DNA of 64,000 nt from DTLC01 sp964555645 (GCA_964555645.1 CAZKTA010000005.1:62001-126000), one strand, 5' to 3'; positions 1-9,344 are shown, counted from the stretch's first letter. Made by a program: numbers and translations. Notes: generated by a model not told the origin, from the letters alone.

Positions 1-1
1 G

Positions 2-331
2 TTGCTGCGGGTGCTATACGCTGGCACACTCGATGTGCTTGCGGTCAGTGCGCTGACAAAGGCGGGTCTGCCAGAACTGTTTAAGCGGCTATGGGAGTTG
101 CTAGCCATGATCCGTGTTTACTCAAAAGAACCGGGTAAACCACCCGACCTGCGCAAGCCATTCATTCTACCAGCCGGATCAACTGTGGCGGAGCTAGCGC
201 GGCTTATCCACCGCGAGTTGGCAAATAGTATGAAGTTCGCTCGGCTCTGGGGCCACAGCAGATTTGATGGTCAACTAGTGCCCAAAACCGAACTGCTCCA
301 CGACCGTGACATTGTCGAAATCCACGAGTGA
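2..331 (+). CDS. TGS-domain GTPase (DRG/Obg-like), C-terminal part
   Basis: This is the end of a gene that begins before the window; the reading frame is open to the first base and no real start is visible. The opening residues carry VSALTKAGLPEL, which resembles the G5 (SA) region of a translation-factor-class GTPase. It is followed by a TGS domain of about 75 residues (IRVYSKEPGK, FILPAGSTVAELA, RDIVEIHE at the end). The pattern KPF-x-L-x-x-GSTV followed by DIVEIH is typical of DRG-type GTPases, where TGS is thought to bind RNA or ribosome-associated partners. The cellular role cannot be told from this fragment. The family call is fairly secure; the exact subfamily is not. Confidence 0.75.
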   Translation: MLRVLYAGTLDVLAVSALTKAGLPELFKRLWELLAMIRVYSKEPGKPPDLRKPFILPAGSTVAELARLIHRELANSMKFARLWGHSRFDGQLVPKTELLHDRDIVEIHE

Positions 332-561
332 GTCCTAAAGGCTTAGGTGAAATTGCACTTAACCACTTTGTTTACGGTGTTATTAGGTCAACGAATTGCC
401 CCATCCGTACTTTAAACACGCTGGGCTTGCACTTCGTGCGTTTTGTCTGTTTGACTGGTGTGAATTTCGCGCTTTTTAGGTGCTGTGGTTTGTCAATGCG
501 CCAGTTTTGCGCCCGTGACACCAAAATTTTGGCTTTTGCAGCGCAGTGAACGTGTGTTGAA

Positions 562-915
562 ATGGGCGCCGGTATGAGTCAGACGCATCCACTGACGACG
601 ACAGCATTTGAGCTGCCTGGGTATCGTGTGGTCAAATCATTCGGTGTCGTGCGCGGCATAGTTGTGCGGTCACGGTCTATTTTGGGCAACATAGGCGCGC
701 ACATTCAGACGTTGTTTGGCGGTCATATATCGTTGTACACAGAGTTGTGTGAACGGGCGCGTTCAGATGCGTATAACCTGATGCTTGTACATGCAGGTGA
801 GCTGGGAGCCAATGCTGTTATAGGTGTGCGTTATGATGCGACTGAAATTGCACCCGGCGTGACGGAGGTTTTATGTTATGGTACAGCTGTGTTTGTGGAG
901 CCGACTAACCAGTGA
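562..915 (+). CDS. YbjQ/UPF0145-family protein
   Basis: A small soluble protein of 117 residues. It carries the UPF0145 (YbjQ) pattern: a GYRVVKSFGVVRGIVVRS segment near residues 19-36, a helix with ARSDAYNLML, then GANAVIGVRYDATEI and a final beta strand ending YGTAVFVEP. The family is widespread, forms small oligomers and has been labelled putative heavy-metal binding, but no clear function is established. An internal ATG four codons in (574) could be the true start, since neither start has a convincing ribosome binding site. It sits alone between the GTPase and yebC with about 85 bases before yebC. Confidence 0.72.
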   Translation: MGAGMSQTHPLTTTAFELPGYRVVKSFGVVRGIVVRSRSILGNIGAHIQTLFGGHISLYTELCERARSDAYNLMLVHAGELGANAVIGVRYDATEIAPGVTEVLCYGTAVFVEPTNQ

Positions 916-999
916 GGATACTGAGCGGCAGTTTACGGCTTGCTTGCAAAACAGCTAACCGCGACAATGCTTTTGGAAACTTAACCCGAGTAAACATAT

Positions 1000-1728
1000 A
1001 TGGCTGGGCATAGCAAGTGGGCGAAACTGAAGCATTTCAAAGGCGCCCTGGACGCTAAGAAGGGCAAATTGTTTTCAAAGCTGGCGCGTGAAATTACAAT
1101 CGCTGTCAAACAAGGTGGTAGCGGCGACCCCAATTTAAATCCGCGCCTGCGCATGGTCCTTGTGAAGTGTCGAGCTGCGAATTTGCCGAGCGACAACATC
1201 GAGCGCGCGATCAAGCGCGGCTTAGGCACAGGTGAAGGCGTCAATTACGAGGAACTGACATACGAGATTTTCGGGCCCCAGGGGGTTGGGATTTTGGTTG
1301 AAGCTAGTACCGACAATCGAAACCGCACATCGGCTGAAATACGCAGTATTGTCACACGGCATGGCGGCTCAATGGCTACGCAAGGGTCCGTCAGCCGGCT
1401 TTTTCAGCGTAAAGGACAGATGATAATTCCACGGGATGCAGCGAACGAGGACCAACTGATGGAGCTTGCGATCGAGTCCGGGGCCGAGGACTTCAAAGCG
1501 CAGCCGGAGGGATACGAAATATTAACAGACCCCGCAAGCTTTGAGGCGGTCCATAAACAGCTTGAAGCCAAGGGCATTAAGTGTGCCATGGCCGAGATCA
1601 CTGAGGTGCCAAAAGTAACCGTGCCTGTGACAGACCCTGAGACGGTCGCCGCGGTTAACCGGTTGATCGAAGCGCTCGAAGAACACGACGACGTGAAAGA
1701 GGTCTATTCGAACGCTGATTTTTGCTGA
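1000..1728 (+). CDS. yebC: YebC/PmpR (TACO1) family protein
   Basis: A full-length YebC-family protein of 242 residues. It begins with the diagnostic MAGHSKWAKLKHFKG and continues with LFSKLAREI, NPRLRMVLVKCRAANLPSDNIERAIKRG and YEIFGPQGVGILVEASTDNRNRT split over residues 30-110. The three-domain layout and length are normal. The family was long annotated as DNA-binding regulators; more recent work on bacterial YebC and mitochondrial TACO1 supports a role on the ribosome in easing stalls at difficult peptide stretches. The start is fixed by the conserved N-terminus. In many bacteria the gene lies beside ruvC; it does not here. Confidence 0.95.
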   Translation: MAGHSKWAKLKHFKGALDAKKGKLFSKLAREITIAVKQGGSGDPNLNPRLRMVLVKCRAANLPSDNIERAIKRGLGTGEGVNYEELTYEIFGPQGVGILVEASTDNRNRTSAEIRSIVTRHGGSMATQGSVSRLFQRKGQMIIPRDAANEDQLMELAIESGAEDFKAQPEGYEILTDPASFEAVHKQLEAKGIKCAMAEITEVPKVTVPVTDPETVAAVNRLIEALEEHDDVKEVYSNADFC

Positions 1729-1812
1729 ATTTATTTATGTTTCCGGTCAGCCTGCAATTGTTGGCAGCGGGTTTGTTGTGCATCTGATGGCGGAACTACG
1801 CCCACGTGTCCA

Positions 1813-4584
1813 ATGAAGCAAAGCACCAGCAGTTTGGCTGAGCGACTGCTTGTGCGATTAGCAAGGGCGGTGACGTGCTACCCTCGGGCGTTCGTTTATC
1901 CCCAGATTGTGCTTTTCGTGTTGTGCGTGGTTTATACTGCGCTACACCTGAAGTTTGATCCGAGCCGGAATAACTTGGTGGGTGCAAACAAGCGCTATCA
2001 CCAAAACTTCCTCGCTTTCAAGCGTGAGTTCCCGCAGCAGGACGACCTCGTTGTGGTGGTTGAGAGCGAGAACTCGCTCAAGAACCGCGAATTTGTCGAG
2101 CGTTTGGCAGCCAAACTCGAAAGCGAGCCGCACCTGTTCAAGGACGTGTTTTACAAGGGTGACCTTAAATTGATGGGCAACAAAGCGCTTTTGTTCGTGC
2201 CGACGGCCGACCTTGAATCGCTCTTGGAGACGGTGCGTACCACACGGTCGTTTCTCGAACGGTTTGCCGGTGTATCGAACCTGGTGTCGTTGTTCGAGTT
2301 TGTGAATACGCAGTTCCGCACTGCCAAACGCCATGATGACGAATCAATCGAGTCGCTAATTCGCGCGCTGCCGGCGCTAAAAAGGATTGTTACGGCGGCA
2401 ACCGAGGCGTTGCAGCGGCCCGGTGCTCCTCCGTCGCCCGGGGTAAATGCATTGTTTGGGGCTGGCCCGGAGGCCGAGCGCGAGATTTACATAACTTTTG
2501 CAGGCGGGACAATCTATCTCATAACCGCGCATGCGCCATCGGAGGACTTGAACGGGCCTGCCGTAGAGCGGCTACGCCAGTTGGTTGAGGAGACGCAACG
2601 CGAGGTGCCGGGCTTAAATGTCGGGTTGACGGGCGAGCCTGTGCTTGAGCTTGATGAAATGCGACAGGCGCGCAAGGACACAGCTATGGCTGGCCTGGTG
2701 GCATTGTTTTTATGCGCACTGATTTTTGTATACGGTTATCAGGAAACTGGCAGACCGATCAAGGCGACGGTGTGTTTAGCTGTGGGTGTTGGGTACACGT
2801 TGGGTTTTACCACATTTGCAATTGGCCACTTGAACATCCTGACTGTTACGTTCGTGCCGATTTTAGTGGGGCTTGCGATTGATTTTGGTGTGCATTTGGT
2901 GACCCGGTACGAGGAGGAATTGCGACGTGGTTGTGCTGAACGCGATGCTCTGACAAAAGCGATTGTTTTTACTGGCAGAGGTATTTTCACGGGGGCATTC
3001 GCAACGGCAGGTGCTTTTCTTGCCATGTGCCTGACTGATTTTAAAGGAATTCAGGAAATGGGATTAATCTGTGGTTGTGGCTTGTTGATCTGCCTTGTGC
3101 CGATGTTGGGCTTACTACCTTCACTGCTTCTGTGCGGTCGGCAAAACATTCTGGACCGTGAGCTAGCGAAAACGGCACCTGCACGGGCGCGCTTGGAACG
3201 TTTTTGGTTGGACCGCCCTTGGATTGTTATAGGCGGTACGATTGTTTTGTGTGTAGTTGCTTTGAGCCGGGTCGGCAATGTGTACTTTGATTATAACCTG
3301 CTGAACATGCAGACGAGGGATTTACCGGCGGTTGTGTTCGAGCGGAAACTGATCGCTTCGGCAGAAAAATCGGTTTTGTTTGCCGCAGTGCTGGCTGATT
3401 CGGAAGATGAGGCTGCAGCAATTGAAGAAAAAATCATGGCTCTGCCCGCCGTTGCAGGTGTTGAATCATTAAGCCGGTTCTTGACGCAGGACCCGACTGA
3501 GAAGCTGAAACTCGTTAGCGCGATTAAAAGGGAAATTGCAGGGCTGGAGTTTGCTGAGCCTGACACGACCAGCGTGAGTATACCCGATCTTAGTCGAACG
3601 CTGTGGTCGCTGCGGGGATACCTCGGCCTTGCTGTTGAAGAAGCGAAAGAGCAGGAGCCTGAAATTGCGCAGCAGTTGGTGTCGTTGCGCGATGCGATCG
3701 GCATGTTTCGTCGGCAAATGCTTCGGACAGACGAGGCAAGCGCGTCTGAAAAACTCGCCGCATACCAACGTGCTTTGCTTATTGACCTGCGCGAGACGTT
3801 TGCAGCTTTGAAACAGCAGGATGATTCCACCGGGCTGGACGTGAACGATTTGCCTCCGGCTTTACGCAACAGATTCGTAGGTGTCACAGGGAAACACTTG
3901 TTGCAGGTGTATCCAAAAAAAGACATCTGGCAACGCGACAACCAGCGCGAGTTCATTCAGCAGTTGCGTCAAGCGCTTGACCCGCGTAACACCAACAAAC
4001 CAATCATCACGGGCACGCCGGTGCAGCTATACGAATACACTGGGCTGCTAAAGCGTAGTTATGAAGAGGCCGCCTTGTACGCGCTAGCTGCAATTGCGCT
4101 GCTGGTGTTTATCCATTTTCGAAGCGTATTGGTCGTGTTGTTGTGTTTGACACCTGTGTTGATAGGTTCGATTTGGCTGTTGGGTGTAATGGGTTTCTTT
4201 GGGATACCGTTTAACCCTGCCAACATAATGACGCTTCCGTTGGCGATTGGGATCGGCGTAACCAACGGAATACACATTCTGAACCGTGTGGCGGAAGAAG
4301 AACAGCCAGCTATCTTGGCCAAAAGCACTGGCAAGGCAGTACTTGTATCCGGTTTAACCACAATTGCAGGTTTTGGGAGCCTGGTGCTGGCCAAACACCA
4401 GGGGATTCAAAGCCTTGGTTGGCTGATGTCAATTGGGGTTGGTGCGTGCCTGGTTGCGGGCCTGACTTTCCTGCCAGCACTTGTAACGGTGCTGCTGCGA
4501 CACGGAATTTTAAAAATGCAACCCAGTGCCGGCAAACACACCGTCGACACTGGGTCGGGAGGAACCGACGTAAAAACCCTCTAA
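1813..4584 (+). CDS. RND/MMPL-family transporter, HpnN-like
   Basis: A 923-residue inner-membrane protein of the RND superfamily with the two-half layout of MMPL/HpnN proteins. The first membrane segment lies near residues 28-47. A large periplasmic loop follows to about residue 290, then five segments (including DTAMAGLVALFLCALIFVYG and VGLAIDFGVHLVTRYEEE). The second half repeats the plan, with a loop at about 490-750 containing long charged helices, and ends with PLAIGIGVTNGIHILNRVAEE. The GLAIDFGVH and GIGVTNGIH motifs are the usual paired intramembrane signatures. Relatives move hopanoids or other lipids toward the outer membrane using the proton gradient. No hopanoid synthesis genes are visible here, so the cargo is unknown. 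It precedes an MCE operon, which supports a lipid role. Confidence 0.85.
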   Translation: MKQSTSSLAERLLVRLARAVTCYPRAFVYPQIVLFVLCVVYTALHLKFDPSRNNLVGANKRYHQNFLAFKREFPQQDDLVVVVESENSLKNREFVERLAAKLESEPHLFKDVFYKGDLKLMGNKALLFVPTADLESLLETVRTTRSFLERFAGVSNLVSLFEFVNTQFRTAKRHDDESIESLIRALPALKRIVTAATEALQRPGAPPSPGVNALFGAGPEAEREIYITFAGGTIYLITAHAPSEDLNGPAVERLRQLVEETQREVPGLNVGLTGEPVLELDEMRQARKDTAMAGLVALFLCALIFVYGYQETGRPIKATVCLAVGVGYTLGFTTFAIGHLNILTVTFVPILVGLAIDFGVHLVTRYEEELRRGCAERDALTKAIVFTGRGIFTGAFATAGAFLAMCLTDFKGIQEMGLICGCGLLICLVPMLGLLPSLLLCGRQNILDRELAKTAPARARLERFWLDRPWIVIGGTIVLCVVALSRVGNVYFDYNLLNMQTRDLPAVVFERKLIASAEKSVLFAAVLADSEDEAAAIEEKIMALPAVAGVESLSRFLTQDPTEKLKLVSAIKREIAGLEFAEPDTTSVSIPDLSRTLWSLRGYLGLAVEEAKEQEPEIAQQLVSLRDAIGMFRRQMLRTDEASASEKLAAYQRALLIDLRETFAALKQQDDSTGLDVNDLPPALRNRFVGVTGKHLLQVYPKKDIWQRDNQREFIQQLRQALDPRNTNKPIITGTPVQLYEYTGLLKRSYEEAALYALAAIALLVFIHFRSVLVVLLCLTPVLIGSIWLLGVMGFFGIPFNPANIMTLPLAIGIGVTNGIHILNRVAEEEQPAILAKSTGKAVLVSGLTTIAGFGSLVLAKHQGIQSLGWLMSIGVGACLVAGLTFLPALVTVLLRHGILKMQPSAGKHTVDTGSGGTDVKTL

Positions 4585-4755
4585 TCTAACTGGTGCATTT
4601 TATTTATTATCGCTGAATCGTCAACTCTTAACTTTGAAAATGTTTTGCGCAGCCCCAAGCGCCGATCGTCGCTGTCCGCATGTTTCCGACACGGGTCCGA
4701 ATGCGCGGGGTTAAGGGCGACTCGCCATGCCCGTGTGCTTGACGCGGTTTGCGCC

Positions 4756-6384
4756 ATGGTTAGCATCCGCAGCCAAAAGGTCATGCTTTGTCAGCGGCTC
4801 TTGCGTCACAATACTGCGGGAGTGTTCATCCTGGTGTGCGGATTGTTGATCTGTCCAATCCGGTCTGTACTGGGACAGGTTAACATCGGGCCGTTGTATT
4901 GCCTTTGGTATGGAGACATTTCGCACACAACAAACCTCGAAGCGGTTGGGCCGATGCTGTTTTTGGCAACGTCGGAGGAAACATTACAATGGGCATTTCG
5001 GCCGATTATCTCGTATGACTACAATCGTAAAGCTGAGTCAATTGAATTGGACGTTTTATACCCGATTTTTACTTACGACCGACGCGGCGCCGAGTACAAA
5101 TTACAATTGCTCCAGCTTTTAAGCGCTTCGGGTGGAGCCACGTCATCAGGACGGAATTTCGAGAGGTTTACTGTGTTTCCATTGTTTTTTTCACAACGCT
5201 CTCACCGGGCCACAGAAAACTATACCGCACTGTTTCCTGTTGCAGGCAGGCTCAAGAACAGGTTTTTCAGGGATGAAATCGAATTCGTCTTGTGGCCATT
5301 GTATGTAAAAACCGTCCGAACGCAACGCGGTCAAACAACACAGTTAACACCGGGCGCAACACCCTTTAGCATGCATACTCAGGCAACTGAAGGCAAAGTT
5401 GTCACGCGCAACTTTATAGCACCGGTGTTTCACGTGCGAAACGGACCCGGCCTAAAAGGTTGGCAGTTCTGGCCATTAATCGGCCGCGAACGAAAATTCG
5501 TTACAGCCTATACCAACGTTTGGGATGAAATCGAGGTCGTTCCTGGGCATGAATCGCGGTTTGTCTTTTGGCCGATTTATCTGCAACAAACGCGTAACGT
5601 GGGGACCACAAACGTAGAACAGTACACCGCGTTTCTGCCTTTGTATGCACAGTTACGGTCGTCGAACCGAGACTCGACGAGTTACCTCTGGCCCGTTGGG
5701 GTAACGGTTACACATGACCGGAGCAGAAGATACCGCGAAGTGGGTGCGCCTTGGCCGCTGATTGTGTTTGCCAGCGGTGAAGGCAAAACAACAAGGCGCG
5801 TTTTCCCATTTTTTAGTCAGGCACGCTCCGCAACCGCTGCAAGCGAATGGTACCTGTGGCCATTGTACAAACGGAGCCGGCTTAATACACAGCCGCTTGA
5901 ACGCGACCGAACCCGGGTCCTCTTTTTTCTGTTTTCTGATACGGTGGAACGAAACACACAGGCTGGCGTGTCGCGTCGCCAGACAGCGCTATGGCCGTTG
6001 TTCAGCGCAACGCGTTCATACGACGGCGTCGAACGTTTCCAGTTGTTCTCTATGCTCGAGCCTATTCTGCCAAATAACACCAGCATTGAACGGAACTACT
6101 CGCCTTTGTGGGCGATATGGCGTTCGGAAAAAAACCCAGTTGCAGGTGTTACAAACCAGTCGTTGCTGTGGAACCTGTACCGACGTGACGCAAGTGCCGA
6201 AAACCAGAAATGGTCTGTTTTATTCGGCCTTTTTCATTTTGAGTCAGCTGCCACGGAAAAACGCTTGCGACTGTTTTACATCCCAATAACCAAAAAACCG
6301 AAACCTGCTATGCGATTTCAACAGTTGTGCCCAGATCACCAAACCAATACCGTTTGTGGTGGAACCAACGCACCCGACCGGTAA
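4756..6384 (+). CDS. Exported Trp/Pro-rich repeat protein of unknown function
   Basis: I do not recognise this family. From the ATG at 4756 the product is 542 residues with a clear signal peptide (hydrophobic AGVFILVCGLLICPIRSVLG followed by Q). The 4645 start would add 37 basic residues ahead of the signal and is less likely. The mature part is built of short alternating polar/aromatic strands with a recurring hydrophobic-W-P-[LIV] motif: VLWPLYV, QFWPLIG, VFWPIYL, YLWPVGV, PWPLIVF, YLWPLYK, ALWPLFS and the related PLWAIWR. Other copies read FPLFFSQ, LFPVAG and FLPLYA. Spacing is about 25-60 residues. This looks like an extended beta structure, perhaps an outer-membrane barrel or a beta-propeller-like or solenoid domain. 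It ends 18 bases before mlaE, so it is probably co-transcribed with the MCE system. Confidence 0.7.
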   Translation: MVSIRSQKVMLCQRLLRHNTAGVFILVCGLLICPIRSVLGQVNIGPLYCLWYGDISHTTNLEAVGPMLFLATSEETLQWAFRPIISYDYNRKAESIELDVLYPIFTYDRRGAEYKLQLLQLLSASGGATSSGRNFERFTVFPLFFSQRSHRATENYTALFPVAGRLKNRFFRDEIEFVLWPLYVKTVRTQRGQTTQLTPGATPFSMHTQATEGKVVTRNFIAPVFHVRNGPGLKGWQFWPLIGRERKFVTAYTNVWDEIEVVPGHESRFVFWPIYLQQTRNVGTTNVEQYTAFLPLYAQLRSSNRDSTSYLWPVGVTVTHDRSRRYREVGAPWPLIVFASGEGKTTRRVFPFFSQARSATAASEWYLWPLYKRSRLNTQPLERDRTRVLFFLFSDTVERNTQAGVSRRQTALWPLFSATRSYDGVERFQLFSMLEPILPNNTSIERNYSPLWAIWRSEKNPVAGVTNQSLLWNLYRRDASAENQKWSVLFGLFHFESAATEKRLRLFYIPITKKPKPAMRFQQLCPDHQTNTVCGGTNAPDR

Positions 6385-6402
6385 AAAACCCGGCGATCAC
6401 CC

Positions 6403-7146
6403 ATGTTCCGTAACGTAGGCGAAATGGTTTTGATGTGGTGGCAAGCCACGTTGGCGCTGCCACTGGTGTGGCGTCAACGCCAGAAAATATTCGACCAATT
6501 ATTCGAGATCGGTAACGCAAGTCTGTTAATGGTCTGCGTCTTATCGTTGTTTATCGGGGGTGTGCTTGCATTGCAGACCGGGCCCGTACTGGCCGAACGC
6601 GGATTAACGGGCGTGATCGGTCCGTTGGTAGGCGTCTCAATGTGCAAAGAGCTTGGACCGGTTATGATGGCCGTGTTGATAGCGGGTAGAATCGGATCTG
6701 CTATGGCGGCTGAGATCGGCTCGATGCGCGTTTATCAGGAGATAGACGCACTGCGAACAATGAACATTAACCCAATTCACTATCTTGTCCTGCCGCGTCT
6801 TGTGGCAATATCGATCGCGCTGCCATTGTTGGTGCTCTTTTCGATTCTAGTCGGTTGGTTCGGCGGAGCTGTCGTGGCTGCGACGAACCCACGCGTAGGT
6901 GTCCCTTTCCGGGCATTTCTCCAAGCGCTTGGTGACACTGTCTCGGTTGGCGACGTATTTAATGGCCTGTTCAAGAGTCAAATTTTTGCGGTTGTTATCG
7001 GCGTTGTGTCATGTCATCAGGGCTTGAGCACGATCGGCGGGCCACGTGGGATTGGGCGTTCTGTCACAAAGGCCGTTGTAAACTCGATTGTGCTAATCCT
7101 GATTTTGGACTACTTCCTTACGCGGCTGCTTTTGTACTTTGACTAA
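6403..7146 (+). CDS. mlaE: MCE/Mla ABC transporter permease
   Basis: A 247-residue integral membrane protein of the MlaE/YrbE permease family. Visible family marks are LFIGGVLALQTGPVL in the first membrane helix, GPVMMAVLIAGRIGSAMAAEIGSM at about 85-110 (the conserved E-L-G-P / GR-GSA-AAE-G-M signature), and five predicted membrane spans in all. It forms the membrane core of an ABC system that moves phospholipids between the two membranes together with a cytoplasmic ATPase and a periplasmic MCE ring. It starts 18 bases after the unknown repeat protein, and mlaF follows at once. The start at the ATG following CGATCACCC gives the usual family length. Confidence 0.93.
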   Translation: MFRNVGEMVLMWWQATLALPLVWRQRQKIFDQLFEIGNASLLMVCVLSLFIGGVLALQTGPVLAERGLTGVIGPLVGVSMCKELGPVMMAVLIAGRIGSAMAAEIGSMRVYQEIDALRTMNINPIHYLVLPRLVAISIALPLLVLFSILVGWFGGAVVAATNPRVGVPFRAFLQALGDTVSVGDVFNGLFKSQIFAVVIGVVSCHQGLSTIGGPRGIGRSVTKAVVNSIVLILILDYFLTRLLLYFD

Positions 7147-7150
7147 AGCA

Positions 7151-7924
7151 ATGAACCAGCAGCCAACAAATACACTCGGTGTAAGTGTTCAGGTGCGCGC
7201 CTTGCGCAAGTATTTTCATGGTCTTGAAGTGCTTAAGGGCTTGGATTTTGATGTTGGGCGCGGTGAAATTTTTGTGATTATGGGGCCCAGTGGCAGCGGG
7301 AAGACCGTCCTGCTGAAACACTTGATCGGACTCGAGTCGCCAGATGAAGGCGAGATATTGATTGAAGGCGAGCCGATCACCGCCCCCGGAGTATTGAACA
7401 AGTACAGACTGGCGATGGTATTTCAATCGAGCGCACTGCTTAACTCGTTGACTGTGGGGGAGAATGTTGGGCTGTATCTGACGGAGCATCGCCTGAAACC
7501 ACCGGAGGAGATCGCTAGGATTGTTGCCGAGAAACTCGACCTTGTGGGCCTCAGAGGTACTGAAAACAAAATGCCAAGTGAGCTTTCGGGTGGCATGAAG
7601 AAACGTGTCGCAATTGCGCGTGCGCTTGTCATGGAGCCGCAGCTTATTCTTTACGACGAACCTACAAGTGAACTTGACCCGATCTCGGCAGCTGCCATAG
7701 CTGAAGAAATCGTGCACCTGCGGGACCGTATTGGGGCAACATCGGTCGTCGTAACGCACGATCGTGACCTTGGGTTTGGAATCGCCGATAGGCTCGCCGT
7801 CATTCACGAGGGTGCTATCCTTTGCATAGGCAAGCCTGACGAGGTCAAACGCAACTCAAACCCGATTGTGCAACAATTTTTAATGGCAGATTTTAAACCG
7901 ACAAACCAGAAACAGAGACAATGA
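7151..7924 (+). CDS. mlaF: MCE/Mla ABC transporter ATP-binding protein
   Basis: An ABC ATPase of 257 residues from the ATG at 7151; a TTG at 7139 would add four residues and overlap mlaE. All nucleotide-binding motifs are intact: Walker A GPSGSGKTVL, Q-loop MVFQSSALLNSLT (the SALL(N/F)DS(L/M)TV form seen in MlaF proteins), ABC signature LSGGMKKRVAIARAL, Walker B LILYDEPTSELDP, and the switch histidine in VVVTHDRD. The LSGGM signature and the EPTSELDP Walker B fit the MlaF/MceG group. The protein powers the permease encoded just upstream. Its stop overlaps the mlaD start by four bases (ATGA), a sign of translational coupling. Confidence 0.94.
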   Translation: MNQQPTNTLGVSVQVRALRKYFHGLEVLKGLDFDVGRGEIFVIMGPSGSGKTVLLKHLIGLESPDEGEILIEGEPITAPGVLNKYRLAMVFQSSALLNSLTVGENVGLYLTEHRLKPPEEIARIVAEKLDLVGLRGTENKMPSELSGGMKKRVAIARALVMEPQLILYDEPTSELDPISAAAIAEEIVHLRDRIGATSVVVTHDRDLGFGIADRLAVIHEGAILCIGKPDEVKRNSNPIVQQFLMADFKPTNQKQRQ

Positions 7925-8895
7925 AAAAATATTCGCTCGAAACTCGGCTTGGTATGTTTGTTGGCATGGCATTTATCGCCGCGTTTATAATTTTGGAAAC
8001 CGTAGGTGGACTCGAAACCTTCAAACGCGGCTACCGCGTGCACGCATACTTTACAAGTGTACAAGAACTTACCGCGGGCGCGCCGGTTAAGATGGCAGGT
8101 GTGCCAATCGGGCGTGTTGAGAAGATTACTTTTGCGGACGACAGAGTTAAAGTCACGATGAAAATTGACCCTTCTGTCCCCGTCAAAACGGATAGCAAAG
8201 CCACTATTAAGTTCACCGGTCTAATGGGGCAAAACTTTGTTGCCATTGATTTTGGGTCGCCTGCAGCGCCGCGTGTGCAAAATAACGCAACAATTTCAAG
8301 CGCCGAACTTCCTGATTTCGCCGCGTTAATGGTTAAGCTCGACAACGTTGCCGCAGGTGTCGAGAACCTCACGAAGAGCTTCACAGGCGAGAAAATTGAT
8401 AATCTGCTCGGGCCACTGGTTGATTTTGTAAAACAAAACCGTGAACCGCTCTCGGACACAATCCAGAACCTCCGAACTATCTCGGGCCAGGTCTCAGAAG
8501 GCAAGGGCACTGTAGGTAAACTCATCTTCGACGATGCTCTTTACAATTCTGCCCTTGCCACAGTCACGAATATTCAGGATGTAGCAGCCGAGGCGCGCCT
8601 TGCTGTTGCAGATGCGCGCAAGATTGTCTATCGCATCAACGCTGGCGAAGGCTCACTCGGCAAATTGCTTACTGACGATGCCATTTACCGCGATGCAGCC
8701 GCCTCAGCGGCGAACCTGCGTGAAATTTTGGAGAAGGTTAACCAAGGGCAGGGGACAGTGGGCAAACTGGTCAACGACGATACACTGTTCAAAAACGCAA
8801 AAATTACGCTGCAAAAAGTTGATAAAGCGACCGAAGGACTCGAAGACCAAGGCCCACTGAGCATTTTGGGTATCGCTATCGGCAGTTTGTTCTGA
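7921..8895 (+). CDS. mlaD: MCE-domain substrate-binding protein (MlaD-like)
   Basis: A 324-residue periplasmic MCE protein anchored by one N-terminal membrane helix (LGMFVGMAFIAAFIILETVG). The MCE domain spans about residues 38-118, with VQELTAGAPVKMAGVPIGRV and FTGLMGQNFVAIDFG as the conserved core. The C-terminal half is helical and carries three copies of a G-x-G-[TS]-[VL]-GKL-x-x-DD-x-[LI]-[YF] motif: GKGTVGKLIFDDALY, GEGSLGKLLTDDAIY and GQGTVGKLVNDDTLF. Such repeats are common in longer MCE proteins, which form hexameric rings or needles carrying lipids across the periplasm. It completes an mlaE-mlaF-mlaD unit. No MlaA, MlaB or MlaC gene is in the window. Confidence 0.92.
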   Translation: MKKYSLETRLGMFVGMAFIAAFIILETVGGLETFKRGYRVHAYFTSVQELTAGAPVKMAGVPIGRVEKITFADDRVKVTMKIDPSVPVKTDSKATIKFTGLMGQNFVAIDFGSPAAPRVQNNATISSAELPDFAALMVKLDNVAAGVENLTKSFTGEKIDNLLGPLVDFVKQNREPLSDTIQNLRTISGQVSEGKGTVGKLIFDDALYNSALATVTNIQDVAAEARLAVADARKIVYRINAGEGSLGKLLTDDAIYRDAAASAANLREILEKVNQGQGTVGKLVNDDTLFKNAKITLQKVDKATEGLEDQGPLSILGIAIGSLF

Positions 8896-9344
8896 CTCGC
8901 ACAAAATTTATTGCACTCGTCATTCAGAGGGAGAGGTTTTTCGCACAGTCATGGCAAGATTACTGTTTTGACGATCGGTGCGTTCTTCGATCGGTGTACC
9001 GCATTCGCTGGCGCCAGTGTTAAGTCGCGCAACGTTGAGGTAGCGTGGGCACCGCTGCCCTTCGAGTAGGCCAAGTTGTGAATTCTCAGAAATGCGGTTG
9101 GAAACGTTTTAGGTGAAATGCGGTTTAAACCGTTTAGTAAGCCCGATTTACAAAGGTAAGCAACCACAGAGCAGTGTGGAAGGTTCCGGGCGGATGGATT
9201 TGCTCTCGGATTGACGCCGATCGGTTTAAAAAAGAAGCTTTCGATTCAGCGCTGGCATGAATGACACTTTGTGGATGATACAAGTTCATCCCGTGCTTGA
9301 TGGCTACCTCAGAATGCTGCAGGAGAGCACCGTTGATTATTTGT
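8896..9344. other. Intergenic stretch between mlaD and holA
   Basis: About 450 bases between the convergent ends of mlaD and holA. The only open frames are short, lack family features and are probably chance. I saw no tRNA-like arms and no strong hairpin with a T-run. It may hold decayed sequence, but nothing in it can be assigned. Confidence 0.5.

Noticed and set aside
328..549. 73-residue plus-strand open frame overlapping the end of the GTPase gene
   Set aside because: No family features, Cys/Phe-rich odd composition and no ribosome binding site; probably chance.
7118..7807. 229-residue minus-strand frame opposite mlaF
   Set aside because: It lies wholly antisense to a certain gene and has no recognisable motif.
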